From Cyanobacteria bacterium SZAS-4 (GTDB lineage Bacteria; Cyanobacteriota; Vampirovibrionia; Obscuribacterales; Obscuribacteraceae), in assembly GCA_018266255.1 (NCBI GenBank), contig JAFEAT010000003.1, forward strand, positions 248,001 to 312,000: a DNA stretch of 64,000 nt, in the 5' to 3' direction. The stretch's first letter is position 1; every line of letters starts with the position of its first letter. This document shows positions 17,118 through 26,570 of this stretch, in pieces. The translations under genes and the position numbers were made by a program. Below the pieces are notes generated by a model. The model worked only from the letters and a program-made list of their open reading frames with translations. It searched no databases and had not been told where the DNA came from.

Positions 17118-17516
17118 CTATTTCTTTTCTTCTAATTCGAGCGACGCCGAATTGATGCAATATCTGAGGTTTGTGGGCTTCGGTCCGTCTTCGAAAACGT
17201 GCCCCAGATGAGCTCCGCAGTTTCTGCACATAACTTCGGTGCGAACCATTCCGTGTGTTGTGTCGCTTTCAGTCTCGACATTGCTTTCGTTGATGGGCTG
17301 CCAGAAGCTGGGCCAGCCTGACCCCGAATTGTATTTGTTCTCCGAACTGAACAGTTCTTCGCCGCAGCAAACACATTTGTAGGTGCCGGCAGTTTTGCAA
17401 TCGTTGTATTTACCAGTAAATGCCCGCTCTGTGCCTTTCTTGCGCGCAATTTGGAATTGCTCGGGCGTTAGTTCCTTTTTCCACTCTTCGTCTGTCTTTT
17501 CTATCTTGTGCGCCAT
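17118..17516 (-). CDS. msrB: Peptide-methionine (R)-S-oxide reductase
   Basis: 132 residues from ATG 17516. It reduces methionine-R-sulfoxide in proteins. The zinc-binding pairs are C48/C51 and C97/C100, the substrate region reads GSGWPSFW, and the catalytic cysteine is C120 in RYCINSASL. All are canonical. A longer frame to 17624 exists, but its extra 36 residues are unlike the family, and a GAGG lies before 17516. A second cysteine for the resolving step is not obvious (C40 is a candidate). It is transcribed alone, away from the M50-like gene. Confidence 0.95.
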   Translation of the reverse strand: MAHKIEKTDEEWKKELTPEQFQIARKKGTERAFTGKYNDCKTAGTYKCVCCGEELFSSENKYNSGSGWPSFWQPINESNVETESDTTHGMVRTEVMCRNCGAHLGHVFEDGPKPTNLRYCINSASLELEEKK

Positions 17517-17648
17517 AAATGCTCGAACCTCAGTCTCTGTTTGATTGGACCGACTATTTTGACAGATTTGCGTAGAATTTTTGAACGCCCCAAAATGTTG
17601 CCTTAAAACTTGCCCTCTTGGCAACTATCGCCCATAATCTAATGTGTT

Positions 17649-18572
17649 ATGCCTCCTATGCAGCATCAACATAAGTGTAGTCGCTCCGGAGTGCCCGGAG
17701 CTTCCTGGATTGTCACGATTTCGGTTCTGCTGTTTCTGCTCAGAGATCAGCCTTCAGTTCAGCTGATTATGGCGCCACTCGACCTTTTCACTACGTTCCT
17801 GCACGAGATGGGGCATGTCATAGCCTGTCTCTGCACCGGCGGAACCGTTCAATCGATGACGATTTTGCCAGGCAAAGAACTGGCTGGTTGGACAAATTGT
17901 GTTGGCGGCGATCCATTCATCATCGGTCAGGCTGGATATCTCGGTGCGACGTTTTTTAGTTGTCTGCTGATTCTTGTCTCGCGCTTCTGGAAAATGTCGA
18001 ACGTCATCTTGCTCTTGATTGCATTTTTCATCTGTTATAGCGCACCAAAACTAATGACAGATCATACCGGCATCATCATTTCGATGTTTCTCACACTGGC
18101 TTTTCTCATCTTCGCTTTCCAAAGTTCTGCGCGTGACGCTCGACTGCTCGTTCTGTTCGTGGCGCTTAACGTCGCCTTCAACTCACTTTTAGACGTGAAG
18201 CTGATTTCGGAGGCATCAATCGGTTTGAATGGTGCGATGCCTGAAGCAAGTGATGCCACTGCTGTTGCTCTGGTCTCGCCGATGTCTGCCAAATTCTGGA
18301 GTTCACTATGGGCGGTGCTGTCTATGCTTATGGTAGGATTCACCGGGGTGCTATCTTATTGTATGCAGCATCCGCATGAAGAACCAGCGTCGTCACCGAT
18401 ATCATCGTTATTGCCCTTGCTGCGAAAATTGAAAGATAAGAGACAGGTCGAACGAGCCGAAGCGCAGTCATTGTTGGCAAAAATGCAAGCTACTGTAATC
18501 GAGACAGGACCGAGTATAAACGCTGAAACCCGAGCGCCATTACCTGTAAAAACCGACAGAAAAACGCCTTAA
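17649..18572 (+). CDS. M50-type membrane metalloprotease-like protein
   Basis: 307 residues with about seven hydrophobic segments. The zinc motif HEMGH near residue 54 (TTFLHEMGHVIACL), inside a membrane helix, and the following GG-rich turn (CTGGTVQSM) match the M50B site-2-protease-like group (PF13398). The C-terminal tail is soluble and charged. Members either cleave membrane-bound regulators or have lost a defined role. The gene is four bases upstream of a sensor histidine kinase, and the two are surely co-transcribed, which hints at a joint signalling function. Confidence 0.8.
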   Translation: MPPMQHQHKCSRSGVPGASWIVTISVLLFLLRDQPSVQLIMAPLDLFTTFLHEMGHVIACLCTGGTVQSMTILPGKELAGWTNCVGGDPFIIGQAGYLGATFFSCLLILVSRFWKMSNVILLLIAFFICYSAPKLMTDHTGIIISMFLTLAFLIFAFQSSARDARLLVLFVALNVAFNSLLDVKLISEASIGLNGAMPEASDATAVALVSPMSAKFWSSLWAVLSMLMVGFTGVLSYCMQHPHEEPASSPISSLLPLLRKLKDKRQVERAEAQSLLAKMQATVIETGPSINAETRAPLPVKTDRKTP

Positions 18573-18576
18573 ACAA

Positions 18577-20412
18577 ATGCGATCTTTGCGAGTCTCCGTT
18601 CAAGTAGTGCTTCTGGTAATCCTACCGTTAGCGTTGCAAGTTTGTTTGCTTGCCTGGATGAGCAGCTTGCAGTCTGAGGCAGAAGCGCAGTTGAAGGTCG
18701 CAGAACATTCAAAGCTGTTAGCCGACGGTATCACAAAATTAAACGCGGAACAGTTTGAGACGGTCTCTAAAATGGGACACATGTATCAGCTCGAAGCGCA
18801 GAGCCCACAAGAGATAGATGCGCTTATTCAGCGCACTCACGCCGAGTATAAAGTGATCGATGACCTTAGCAAGTCAGAACCTGAGTTGAATCGAAAAATT
18901 CTTTCAATCCAGCGCGATCAGATGATCGCTTTCGACCTGGCCAAACGCATTCGATCCACAGATGATGAAATGCAGCGACACATGCTCTGGATGCAGCTCG
19001 GACATCAGGTGCAAGACATCATGTATGGACGCCTGTCTGAGCTGTCACACAAATATCAACAGTTAGCGAAACAGAGCACCGAGGCTCAAGCCCAAGCGAG
19101 AATGCGGTTCCAGCAAGTGGCGCTGTGGGGAAGTGGTATCACTATGTTGATCACTGCGATTATTGGTTTTGCCCTTGCTGCAAGTATTTCGTTGCGATTG
19201 AATCGACTGATTGATAACAACCTGCGCCTGGCGACCAACCGTCCGTTGCATCCTGAAATGAAAGGTAATGACGAAATCGCCAAAATCGATCATACCTTTC
19301 ACAACATGGCAGATGCGTTGGAGGAAGCTTCGCAGAAGGAACGCGCGGTTATTGATTATGCGCGTGACTTGATCTGCTCGATCAGTAAAGGCAAATTCAC
19401 TGATGTCAATCCGGCTTCGTTTGCCTTGCTTGGTTACACCAAAGACGAACTGTATGGCACGCGTGTTATTGACGCAATCGCTGAGCCTCCAGAGGTCGCC
19501 CAGAATTTCGTATCAGGGCTGCGCGAGCGTAATGATATTCCTACCTTTGAAGTGAGAATGCGGCACAAAGATGGACAAATTGTCGATACTTTGTGGTCGA
19601 CGCAATGGTCTGAAAAAGAACGTTCGACATTTTGCGTCATCCATGACATGAGTGAGAGGCGCGCTGCTGAACGACTTCGACAAGAACTCGTTCATATGGT
19701 GACTCACGATTTGCGCACACCGTTGACCACGCTTGGACACATTTTCGAGATTTTGATCAATCGAAAAGACACTGAAACGGAAGAGCGCAAAGAGCACTAT
19801 TTGGAAGTCGGAGAGCGGAGCGTTACCCGTCTTGCCTTGCTCGTCAACGATTTGCTCGACATGGAAAAAATTCGCTCTGGTCAGATGTCTATAGATTTTT
19901 CGCCCTGTAAGCTCGACAAGAATTTCAGTGTTTGTTTCGACTCGGTTGCAGCACTAGCAGAGTCGAAAGGAATTACATTGATGTTGCATCCAACCGATCT
20001 GATTGCCAGTGGCGATGCGGCTAAGATCGATCGTATATTGATCAATTTAGTGGGCAACGCCATCAAGTATTCACCGAAAGATGGCGTGATCGATGTCTTT
20101 GCTAGCGCAGACGGCGAGATGATAAAGATTGTCGTAAAGGACCAGGGGAAGGGCATTCCGGCCGACGAGATAGAAAAGATTTTCGATCGCTTCCATCAAG
20201 TGCAAGGAACGGAAGAAAAGGGCTCATCAGGGCTCGGACTGACGATTTGCCGCGCTTTCGTAGAATTGCACGGCGGGCGCATCTGGGCAGAAAGCAAAGT
20301 AGGCGAAGGCACCAGCTTCTGTTTCACCCTACCATGGCAAGCGCCGAAGGGAGCGCCGTCTTCCAAAACGGCTGGGTCCGCCGGCTTGCCAGTCGAATCC
20401 CTCGATAAATGA
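18577..20412 (+). CDS. Transmembrane sensor histidine kinase (HAMP-PAS-HisKA-HATPase)
   Basis: 611 residues. The first membrane helix (about 7-29) and a second (about 183-205) enclose a ~150-residue helical periplasmic sensor of four-helix-bundle type. Then come HAMP (about 206-258), PAS (about 259-365, SFALLGYTKDELYGTRV), HisKA with phospho-His377 in THDLRTPLTTLG, and a HATPase with N box (NLVGNAIKYS), G1 (DQGKGIP) and G2 (GSSGLGLTI). It is an intact autokinase. No response regulator adjoins it; the nearest is at 14.6-17 kb on the other strand. It follows the M50-like gene by four bases. Confidence 0.93.
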   Translation: MRSLRVSVQVVLLVILPLALQVCLLAWMSSLQSEAEAQLKVAEHSKLLADGITKLNAEQFETVSKMGHMYQLEAQSPQEIDALIQRTHAEYKVIDDLSKSEPELNRKILSIQRDQMIAFDLAKRIRSTDDEMQRHMLWMQLGHQVQDIMYGRLSELSHKYQQLAKQSTEAQAQARMRFQQVALWGSGITMLITAIIGFALAASISLRLNRLIDNNLRLATNRPLHPEMKGNDEIAKIDHTFHNMADALEEASQKERAVIDYARDLICSISKGKFTDVNPASFALLGYTKDELYGTRVIDAIAEPPEVAQNFVSGLRERNDIPTFEVRMRHKDGQIVDTLWSTQWSEKERSTFCVIHDMSERRAAERLRQELVHMVTHDLRTPLTTLGHIFEILINRKDTETEERKEHYLEVGERSVTRLALLVNDLLDMEKIRSGQMSIDFSPCKLDKNFSVCFDSVAALAESKGITLMLHPTDLIASGDAAKIDRILINLVGNAIKYSPKDGVIDVFASADGEMIKIVVKDQGKGIPADEIEKIFDRFHQVQGTEEKGSSGLGLTICRAFVELHGGRIWAESKVGEGTSFCFTLPWQAPKGAPSSKTAGSAGLPVESLDK

Positions 20413-20496
20413 ACTTACTCTAGCTAATTAAAACCCCAAACTATCGACGTCCGAAAATGGCGAGTCTGGTACGATGCTATCCGTTAGTATGGAAGC

Positions 20497-21945
20497 ATGT
20501 TAAATCCAGAAAGTTGTTATAAAGCCCTTGTCGCCCACGATCCACGTTTCGATGGAGTGTTCTTCGTCGCAGTCAGATCGACAAAGATATACTGCCGAAC
20601 AGTCTGCCCGGCGAAAACACCAATGTTCAAGAACGTCACGTTCTACACGACTGCAGCTGCCGCAGAGAACGCTGGATATCGTCCCTGTCTGCGCTGTCGT
20701 CCTGAGCTGGCGCCCGGCAATGCGTCGGTAGACTCAGTTAGCAGGTTAGCTTCCATCGCTCTGAACAGAATTGAAGATGGCGCTCTCGCCGATCTCGGCA
20801 TTGAGGGCTTGTCTACAGAGATGGGCATCAGCTCGAGGCATCTGCGTCGCGTGATCGAATCTGAGTTTGGTGTTCCGCCTATTCAAATTGCACAAACGCA
20901 GAGACTTCTGCTTGCCAAACGACTGCTAACGGATACAGATCTTTCTATCACAGAAATTGCCTTCGCCAGTGGTTTTTCAAGCGTACGCAGATTCAACGCA
21001 CTGTTTCTGGAGCGCTACAATCTCAACCCCACTCAACTGCGTAAGCGTGCCAAAGAGCATAAAACGCCTTATCTCGTATGCGAAGTCGGATACCGTGAGC
21101 CTTTCGATTGGCAAGGTCTATTGGTGTTCTTTGCAGGTCGCGCATGTCCTGGAGTCGAGATGGTCAAGGACGACACTTATATTCGCACGGCTGCATTTGG
21201 TAAACATTCAGGATGGTTAGCGATTCGACAGAACCGTGAAAAGAGCACATTTTTGATTCAGCTTTCCACTTCACTTGCCCCAGTGTTGCTCAATGTCGTG
21301 GCGCGCTGCAAACGAATGCTCGACACACAAGCTGATCCTGCTTTGATTTCTGCGAGCCTCGGTGATTTGGCCGAAGGTCGTGAAGGTTTGCGGGTGCCAG
21401 GTGCTTTCAATGGTTTTGAGTTGGCTCTGCGTGCCGTTCTAGGTCAACAAGTAAGCGTAAAGGCGGCAAGTACTTTGCATGGACGAATCGCTGAAAAGTT
21501 CGGTGTGCCGATCGAAACGCCTTATCTTGGTCTCAATCGATTGGCACCAACTGCGGAGGCGTTGTCAAAACTAGATGTTGACGACTGGCGCGGGCTTGGA
21601 ATTACCGGCAGTCGAATCACGTCTATCCTCGCTTTAGCGAAGTCCGTGGCGTCGGGCTGGTTGTCTCTCGAACCGGGACAGGATGTGGAGCAGACAAGCA
21701 ACAAATTGAAAGAATTACCTGGTATCGGAGATTGGACAGCCGAGTATGTTGCCATGCGCGCATTATCCTGGCCAGATGCATTCCCTTATTCCGACCTGGG
21801 CATCAAAAAAGCTCTGGGTCTGAAAAACGACAAACAGATTATCGAACACGCCGAACGTTACAGACCGTGGCGTTCATACGCCGCCATGCATCTATGGAAA
21901 ACTTTGGAGAAATCAAACAATGACAGTCTTTTATTGCACAGTTGA
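20497..21945 (+). CDS. alkA: Ada-AlkA fusion: methyl-sensing AraC regulator and 3-methyladenine DNA glycosylase
   Basis: 482 residues joining four domains: an Ada-type zinc module with C33, C37, C64 and C67 (C33 being the expected methylphosphotriester acceptor); an AraC helix-turn-helix (about 85-185); the AlkA N-terminal domain (about 195-290); and a helix-hairpin-helix glycosylase with LPGIGDWTAEYVAM and catalytic aspartate in PYSDLG. It both senses alkylation and excises alkylated purines. The same fusion order is known in actinobacterial AlkA. The C-terminal Ogt half of classical Ada is absent here but is supplied by the next gene, which overlaps by 26 bp. Confidence 0.93.
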   Translation: MLNPESCYKALVAHDPRFDGVFFVAVRSTKIYCRTVCPAKTPMFKNVTFYTTAAAAENAGYRPCLRCRPELAPGNASVDSVSRLASIALNRIEDGALADLGIEGLSTEMGISSRHLRRVIESEFGVPPIQIAQTQRLLLAKRLLTDTDLSITEIAFASGFSSVRRFNALFLERYNLNPTQLRKRAKEHKTPYLVCEVGYREPFDWQGLLVFFAGRACPGVEMVKDDTYIRTAAFGKHSGWLAIRQNREKSTFLIQLSTSLAPVLLNVVARCKRMLDTQADPALISASLGDLAEGREGLRVPGAFNGFELALRAVLGQQVSVKAASTLHGRIAEKFGVPIETPYLGLNRLAPTAEALSKLDVDDWRGLGITGSRITSILALAKSVASGWLSLEPGQDVEQTSNKLKELPGIGDWTAEYVAMRALSWPDAFPYSDLGIKKALGLKNDKQIIEHAERYRPWRSYAAMHLWKTLEKSNNDSLLLHS

Positions 21946-22426
21946 AAGTCCAATCGGACCTCTCACGTTGACGTCTGATGGAAATTCGCTCACAGGGCTC
22001 TTTATGGAGAATCATAAAGGATTTTCGCTATACGAATCTGAGTGGAAATTTGACGACTCCGCTCAACCTTTTGCGCAAGCAAAACGAGAACTAGCTGCAT
22101 ACTTCGCTGGTGATCTAAAAGAATTTACGGTTCCCTTGAAAGCTAGCGGCACTGATTTTCAGCAGAAGGTTTGGCGTGAATTGCAAAACATTCCATTTGG
22201 TGAGGTCATCTCTTATGCAGAGCTCGCGCGCCGCATAGACAATCCGAAAGCTTGTCGTGCTGTCGGTTTAGCCAACGGTCAAAACCCGATTTCCATTATC
22301 GTTCCCTGTCATCGCGTCATAGGGGCGAACGGCAAGCTCACCGGATATGGTGGCGGTCTGCCGAGGAAAGTGATTCTTTTGAATCTTGAACAACCGACCA
22401 ACGCAAAGCAGTTAACGCTTGTTTAA
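21920..22426 (+). CDS. ogt: Methylated-DNA--protein-cysteine methyltransferase
   Basis: 168 residues. It removes the O6-methyl group from guanine by suicide transfer to the cysteine in IIVPCHRVIG. The DNA-binding recognition helix (SYAELARRIDNPKACRAVGLANGQNP) and the C-terminal GGLPRK...LL are standard. The start overlaps the end of the Ada-AlkA gene by 26 bp, forming an alkylation-response operon probably switched on by the Ada module itself. Confidence 0.96.
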   Translation: MTVFYCTVESPIGPLTLTSDGNSLTGLFMENHKGFSLYESEWKFDDSAQPFAQAKRELAAYFAGDLKEFTVPLKASGTDFQQKVWRELQNIPFGEVISYAELARRIDNPKACRAVGLANGQNPISIIVPCHRVIGANGKLTGYGGGLPRKVILLNLEQPTNAKQLTLV

Positions 22427-22460
22427 GATTTGAAGAGGCGCAATCTTGTAGAATCACGGC

Positions 22461-23120
22461 ATGAAAAAACAAACATGCCTATTGAATCTATTTGCATTTG
22501 CATTGATTGCTTCAATTCCGACTGCGCTAGCCGCGGTAACACCGGATGCATCAATCCAAGCGCTCAAAGACGGAAATACTCGCTATATCAATGGAAAGAG
22601 TATTCATCCGCGCATCGACGCTGACCGCAGAAAAATGACTGCCCTCGAAGGGCAAACTCCGATTTCTGCGATACTTGGTTGTGCTGATTCGCGTGTACCG
22701 CCCGAAATAATTTTCGATCAAGGTTTTGCTGACCTGTTTGTTGTCCGAGTAGCTGGCAACGTTTGTGCGGTGCCCGAGATCGCATCAATCGAATATGCTG
22801 TGGCTGTGTTGAAAGTGCCTTCGATTGTCGTCATCGGTCACACTAAATGTGGTGCTGTTGACGCTGCGATAAAAAACGGACCGCTTCCAGGCAGCCTGCC
22901 TGATCTGGTCAAGATGATTCGTCCCGCAGTCGAAACATGCGAGAAGGACAAGACATCCAAAACAGATTTATTGACCCGCGCAACCGAACAGAACGTAAGA
23001 AATACAATCGCAGATCTCAGCAAAAGCCCGGTCATTAAGGAAGCGATCGACTCTAAGAAATTGAAGATCGTTGGTGCTATCCGACACATCAAAGACGGTC
23101 ACGTTTCCTGGCTCAAGTAG
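22461..23120 (+). CDS. Periplasmic beta-class carbonic anhydrase
   Basis: 219 residues with a cleavable signal peptide (residues 1-24, ending ALA before AVTPDA). Mature active-site residues are C74, D76 and R78 in GCADSRVP, and H127 and C130 in GHTKCGAV, the zinc ligands of the beta class. It interconverts CO2 and bicarbonate outside the cytoplasmic membrane. It begins 34 bp after ogt, so it may share that transcript, but it has no obvious link to alkylation repair. Confidence 0.92.
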   Translation: MKKQTCLLNLFAFALIASIPTALAAVTPDASIQALKDGNTRYINGKSIHPRIDADRRKMTALEGQTPISAILGCADSRVPPEIIFDQGFADLFVVRVAGNVCAVPEIASIEYAVAVLKVPSIVVIGHTKCGAVDAAIKNGPLPGSLPDLVKMIRPAVETCEKDKTSKTDLLTRATEQNVRNTIADLSKSPVIKEAIDSKKLKIVGAIRHIKDGHVSWLK

Positions 23121-23164
23121 GATAAATCATGAAGGGCCCTGGTTTTGGCCGAACTCCCAACGAT

Positions 23165-23830
23165 TCAGCCTCGGTAAAGCAGCCCTGAAACAAACATCTT
23201 CATTTGATCGGCCAGTCCTGATTGCAGTATCTTCTCAATCCTTACCGGATCGAGTGTTTGTTGGTTGAACAGGTTAGCGACTTCTGACACAGAAATATTG
23301 TCGGGATCCTTTCTGATGCGTATAAGCTGATCTCCAGCTTCCAAAACGCCCTCTTTTAACACCGAAAAATAGATCCCAGACCGACCGCTTTTCATGAATC
23401 GTTTGATGATGTCAGGTCTACCAAATCTTATCCCAAGCTTGTAGCAAGGAAGCCGAGGCTGCGTGACGCGGATAATCGCGGTGCCAGCCTGAAACTCGTC
23501 GCCAATGCAAACATCAGTTTCGAGCAGATTCTCGGTAGTGAGATTTTCACCAAATCCGGCATATTCAATTTCTTTGGTGGGATATTCTGCTCGCCAGTAA
23601 GGGTAGTGTTCAGAAGAATACGCATAGACCGCCTTGTCTACGCCTCCATGAACTGTCAAGTCAGCTTGTTTGTCACCGTCTAAGTTCAAGGTTCTCAATG
23701 GCACTTTGCCATCAATCTTCTCTTTGAAAATTCCCGTCGAAACTTCTCGTCCCGAAACCAGAACGGTTTTCGGGAGACTGACTGCTACCTGCAAAATTTT
23801 TGCAGTGGAAGTTTTTGCAGAGTCGGGCAC
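23165..23830 (-). CDS. MOSC domain protein, YiiM-like
   Basis: 221 residues. The MOSC sulfur-carrier fold is recognisable from DGDKQADLTVHGGVDKAVYAYSSEHYPYW, GFGENLTTENL and the cysteine in TQPRLPCYKLG, followed by a C-terminal three-alpha-helix domain as in YiiM. Members reduce N-hydroxylated bases or drugs using a molybdenum cofactor. It lies 14 bp behind the MFS gene on the same strand, so they are probably co-expressed. Confidence 0.88.
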   Translation of the reverse strand: MPDSAKTSTAKILQVAVSLPKTVLVSGREVSTGIFKEKIDGKVPLRTLNLDGDKQADLTVHGGVDKAVYAYSSEHYPYWRAEYPTKEIEYAGFGENLTTENLLETDVCIGDEFQAGTAIIRVTQPRLPCYKLGIRFGRPDIIKRFMKSGRSGIYFSVLKEGVLEAGDQLIRIRKDPDNISVSEVANLFNQQTLDPVRIEKILQSGLADQMKMFVSGLLYRG

Positions 23831-23844
23831 AATGTAGCCTCAGT

Positions 23845-25077
23845 TCAAGCCGCTCGATTTAAGTCTAACAAACGGGAGTGCTCTTTGATCGCTAATTTGT
23901 TTGCCCAAAATACTGCGGCAACTGCAATTGTGAGCATCACTGCTAGAACCGCAAATGCTTGGTGGATGCCCACGCGATCCGCAATTCCGCCTAGTACCAG
24001 CGGTGCGCACAGACCGGCAGATCCTGTCGCCATGTTCATTCGTGATGCGGCCAATCCAACCTGGTTGGGCACCACTCCTAGTGCTGCCGAAAGAGTCAGT
24101 GGATACATGTTCGCCACACCGAGACCGGCGACGAAGAGTCCAATCACGTTGATCGTGGAATTAGGTGCGAGCCAGAAGATTAGAAATCCCAGTAAGCTGA
24201 GTGCTGAAGCGCCAGGCAAAAGAACTCGGATGTTCATTTTGCGAGCCAGTGCACTGCCTAAAATTCTTCCAGCCATCATTGCAACGAAAAAGGCACTTAC
24301 TGCTGCTGCTGCTTGAGGCTTCGGCATTCTTGCTGCATTTTGTAAAAAGTCAGGACTCCAAAAAACAATCGACCACTCGCTGGCACAGCCTAAGAGAATG
24401 ACGCACCAGTATGCCCAGTATGCCCGTGCTAATTTGCCACTGCCGCCGTGAGTCTCAGCTTTCTCGCTCTCTGTGGGTTCCGGAATCTCATTGCCACCAA
24501 ACACCATGTATGCAATTCCGAGAAATACGATCAGCATCGCCAGTGGTGCGCGCCAATTCATTCCCGCTGTTACAAACATACCGATGGCTGCTGGTGCGAT
24601 TGTGGCACAAATGCTAGTTACAATATTCGTTTCGGTGATCGCGATAGTTCGCTGTTCCCCCAGTCTCTCAGCGATGACAGTGTCGATCACTTGTCCAAAT
24701 ACGCTAGCGCACATACCGGCCAGAAAAATGCCAGATACCGTGACTAAGGCAATCGAGCCGAGTAGAAGTGTTGATACACCTAACGCGACACCGGCTAGCC
24801 CCGCCCACATCGCCTTCTTGCGTCCAAGAGACGCCATCACTCGTTCGCCGAATGCGCCAGAGATTAAAACACCTAGCGCAAAGGCGCTGAAATGACAAGC
24901 CATGACTGTGTAGTTGAAATTGAGTTCGCCTTTGAGGAAAGGCATCATCGGACCAAGCGAAGATGCAACAAACGAACAAAGACCAGCCAGTATGTAAAAT
25001 TGCCAGATCATCCGAGTGCGCACAAATTTGTGCGTAACCGGCGCGTGGGTGATCTTGCTCGGGGCTTCGATGATCAT
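23845..25077 (-). CDS. Major facilitator superfamily transporter
   Basis: 410 residues, about 12 membrane helices. The cytoplasmic loop after helix 2 (GERVMASLGRKKAMWAG) is the MFS signature, and a related one is seen between helices 8 and 9 (ALARKMNIRVLLPG). The sequence shows no substrate-specific motif. It is likely a drug or small metabolite exporter. It is transcribed ahead of the MOSC gene. Confidence 0.85.
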   Translation of the reverse strand: MIIEAPSKITHAPVTHKFVRTRMIWQFYILAGLCSFVASSLGPMMPFLKGELNFNYTVMACHFSAFALGVLISGAFGERVMASLGRKKAMWAGLAGVALGVSTLLLGSIALVTVSGIFLAGMCASVFGQVIDTVIAERLGEQRTIAITETNIVTSICATIAPAAIGMFVTAGMNWRAPLAMLIVFLGIAYMVFGGNEIPEPTESEKAETHGGSGKLARAYWAYWCVILLGCASEWSIVFWSPDFLQNAARMPKPQAAAAVSAFFVAMMAGRILGSALARKMNIRVLLPGASALSLLGFLIFWLAPNSTINVIGLFVAGLGVANMYPLTLSAALGVVPNQVGLAASRMNMATGSAGLCAPLVLGGIADRVGIHQAFAVLAVMLTIAVAAVFWANKLAIKEHSRLLDLNRAA

Positions 25078-25143
25078 CGCCCCTTATTAACTCATGACAA
25101 TCGCTTCTGAGCAAGCAAAATTTTGCTACTGTTGCGCCCGTGT

Positions 25144-25187
25144 CACGTGATGCATCAAATTAAGCACAAATTTGTAAGGCCACGTGA
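25144..25187. repeat. Second copy of the dispersed repeat, flanked by CACGTGA
   Basis: Positions 25149-25179 match 1045-1075 at 28 of 31 bases, sharing the block ATGCATCAAATTAAGCACA and then TTGTAAGG. The copy is bracketed by CACGTGA at 25144-25150 and 25181-25187, which looks like a 7-bp direct repeat; CACGTG is also a palindrome. The 25078-25225 gap holds nothing else I can identify. Confidence 0.5.
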
Positions 25188-25225
25188 GGATGACTCTCAC
25201 CTCTCTTGCTGTTCGCGATTGCCAT

Positions 25226-26446
25226 TTATGGCTCGTCTTGTTGCGGGTAGTTGCCGATCTTTATTGTGGCGGGAACCAGTTCGTCGCCTCTGGCGAGGAG
25301 AAATTCGACATTGTCTCCCGGCTTGTGCTTGCGAACAATGGCTTGCACTTCTTTCGAATTAGCCACTGGTTGTCCGTCGACTTTTACGATCACATCACCC
25401 TGGTTCAGACCAGCCTTTTCAGCTGGGCTACCTTCGGCTGCACGCGCTACCAACACGCCTTTTGTGGTCGGTGATATGTGTAGTGAGCGGGCGATTTGTT
25501 CATTCAAATCTTGCATGTAGATGCCGATGTAAGCGCGGGCGATTGAACCTTTGTCGAGCAGTTGTTGGGCGACGTCTTTGGCTACATCAACCGGAATAGC
25601 GAAACCAATGTTCTGAGCGTCGCCCCGAATTGCAGTTGTAATTCCTATTACGTCGCCATGAATATTCAGAAGCGGTCCGCCCGAGTTGCCGGGATTGATT
25701 GCAGCATCTGTCTGGATCAACTGCACATTGCCCAGACTGCTAGTTTCATTGTGTCCAGGAGGCAAGAGTCGTCCAAGCGCGCTGATGATTCCGAGCGTGA
25801 CAGTGTGATCGAACCCAAGTGGGCTGCCAATTGCGATGGCCCAATCACCAGGTCTCAACTCTTTGCTGCTGCCAAAATTTGCAGCTGGCAAATTGTTCAC
25901 GCCATCTATTTTAAGCAATGCGAGGTCAGTAAATTTGTCTTTGCCGACCACCTTAGCTCTGTATTTTCTTTTATCGTTGAGCGTTACTTCGATGACATCT
26001 GCATTCCCTACAACATGATTGTTCGTGAGAACGTAGCCGTCAGATTTGAAAATTACCCCTGAGCCAGTTCCCTTTTGCTCATAAATTCTCGGGTGCTGTT
26101 GCTGCTGTGGAAATTCCAAGCCCATGCCTGGTCCGAACATAAAGCTTTGCATGGGATCGAATCCCGATGCCGATGTAAGGGTGATATTACGCCTGGTATC
26201 AATATTTACAACGCTGTCGCTTACTTTCGAAGCGATGTCAGCGACTGTATTTTCCGCCAGAGCAAGAACTCCACCTGGAGTTTTGCTTACAAACGATGTG
26301 GTGCTGGTTGTTGTCTGAGCCGGTGCTGCTAAGTTTGGATGCCATTCATGACCCATCCAGAACGCAGATGCTAGTGCAACACCGATAGCTGTACCGCCGA
26401 GCCATGGGGCTGGCGAAGCTTTGCCATATTTATTGCGCTGTCTCAT
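25226..26446 (-). CDS. HtrA/Deg-type serine protease with one PDZ domain
   Basis: 406 residues from ATG 26446, which has an AGG-rich ribosome site; an upstream in-frame start at 26479 is less likely. An N-terminal membrane anchor (about 15-32) is followed by the trypsin-like domain with His144 (TNNHVVG), Asp174 (DLALLKI) and Ser255 (NPGNSGGP), then one PDZ domain. It degrades or refolds damaged envelope proteins. A Gln/His-rich loop (QQQQHP near 114-119) sits before the protease core. It is transcribed alone. Confidence 0.95.
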   Translation of the reverse strand: MRQRNKYGKASPAPWLGGTAIGVALASAFWMGHEWHPNLAAPAQTTTSTTSFVSKTPGGVLALAENTVADIASKVSDSVVNIDTRRNITLTSASGFDPMQSFMFGPGMGLEFPQQQQHPRIYEQKGTGSGVIFKSDGYVLTNNHVVGNADVIEVTLNDKRKYRAKVVGKDKFTDLALLKIDGVNNLPAANFGSSKELRPGDWAIAIGSPLGFDHTVTLGIISALGRLLPPGHNETSSLGNVQLIQTDAAINPGNSGGPLLNIHGDVIGITTAIRGDAQNIGFAIPVDVAKDVAQQLLDKGSIARAYIGIYMQDLNEQIARSLHISPTTKGVLVARAAEGSPAEKAGLNQGDVIVKVDGQPVANSKEVQAIVRKHKPGDNVEFLLARGDELVPATIKIGNYPQQDEP

Positions 26447-26570
26447 GTTCAACCTACCTTCCCGTGCGAATGGCTCCACTTTTTAGTGTATAAAACTTGC
26501 GGTCGGTCGATTTGAAAAATATACGATTCGTTAAGGTTTAATGCGAGAGTTGTCACTCCAGTTGCTCATC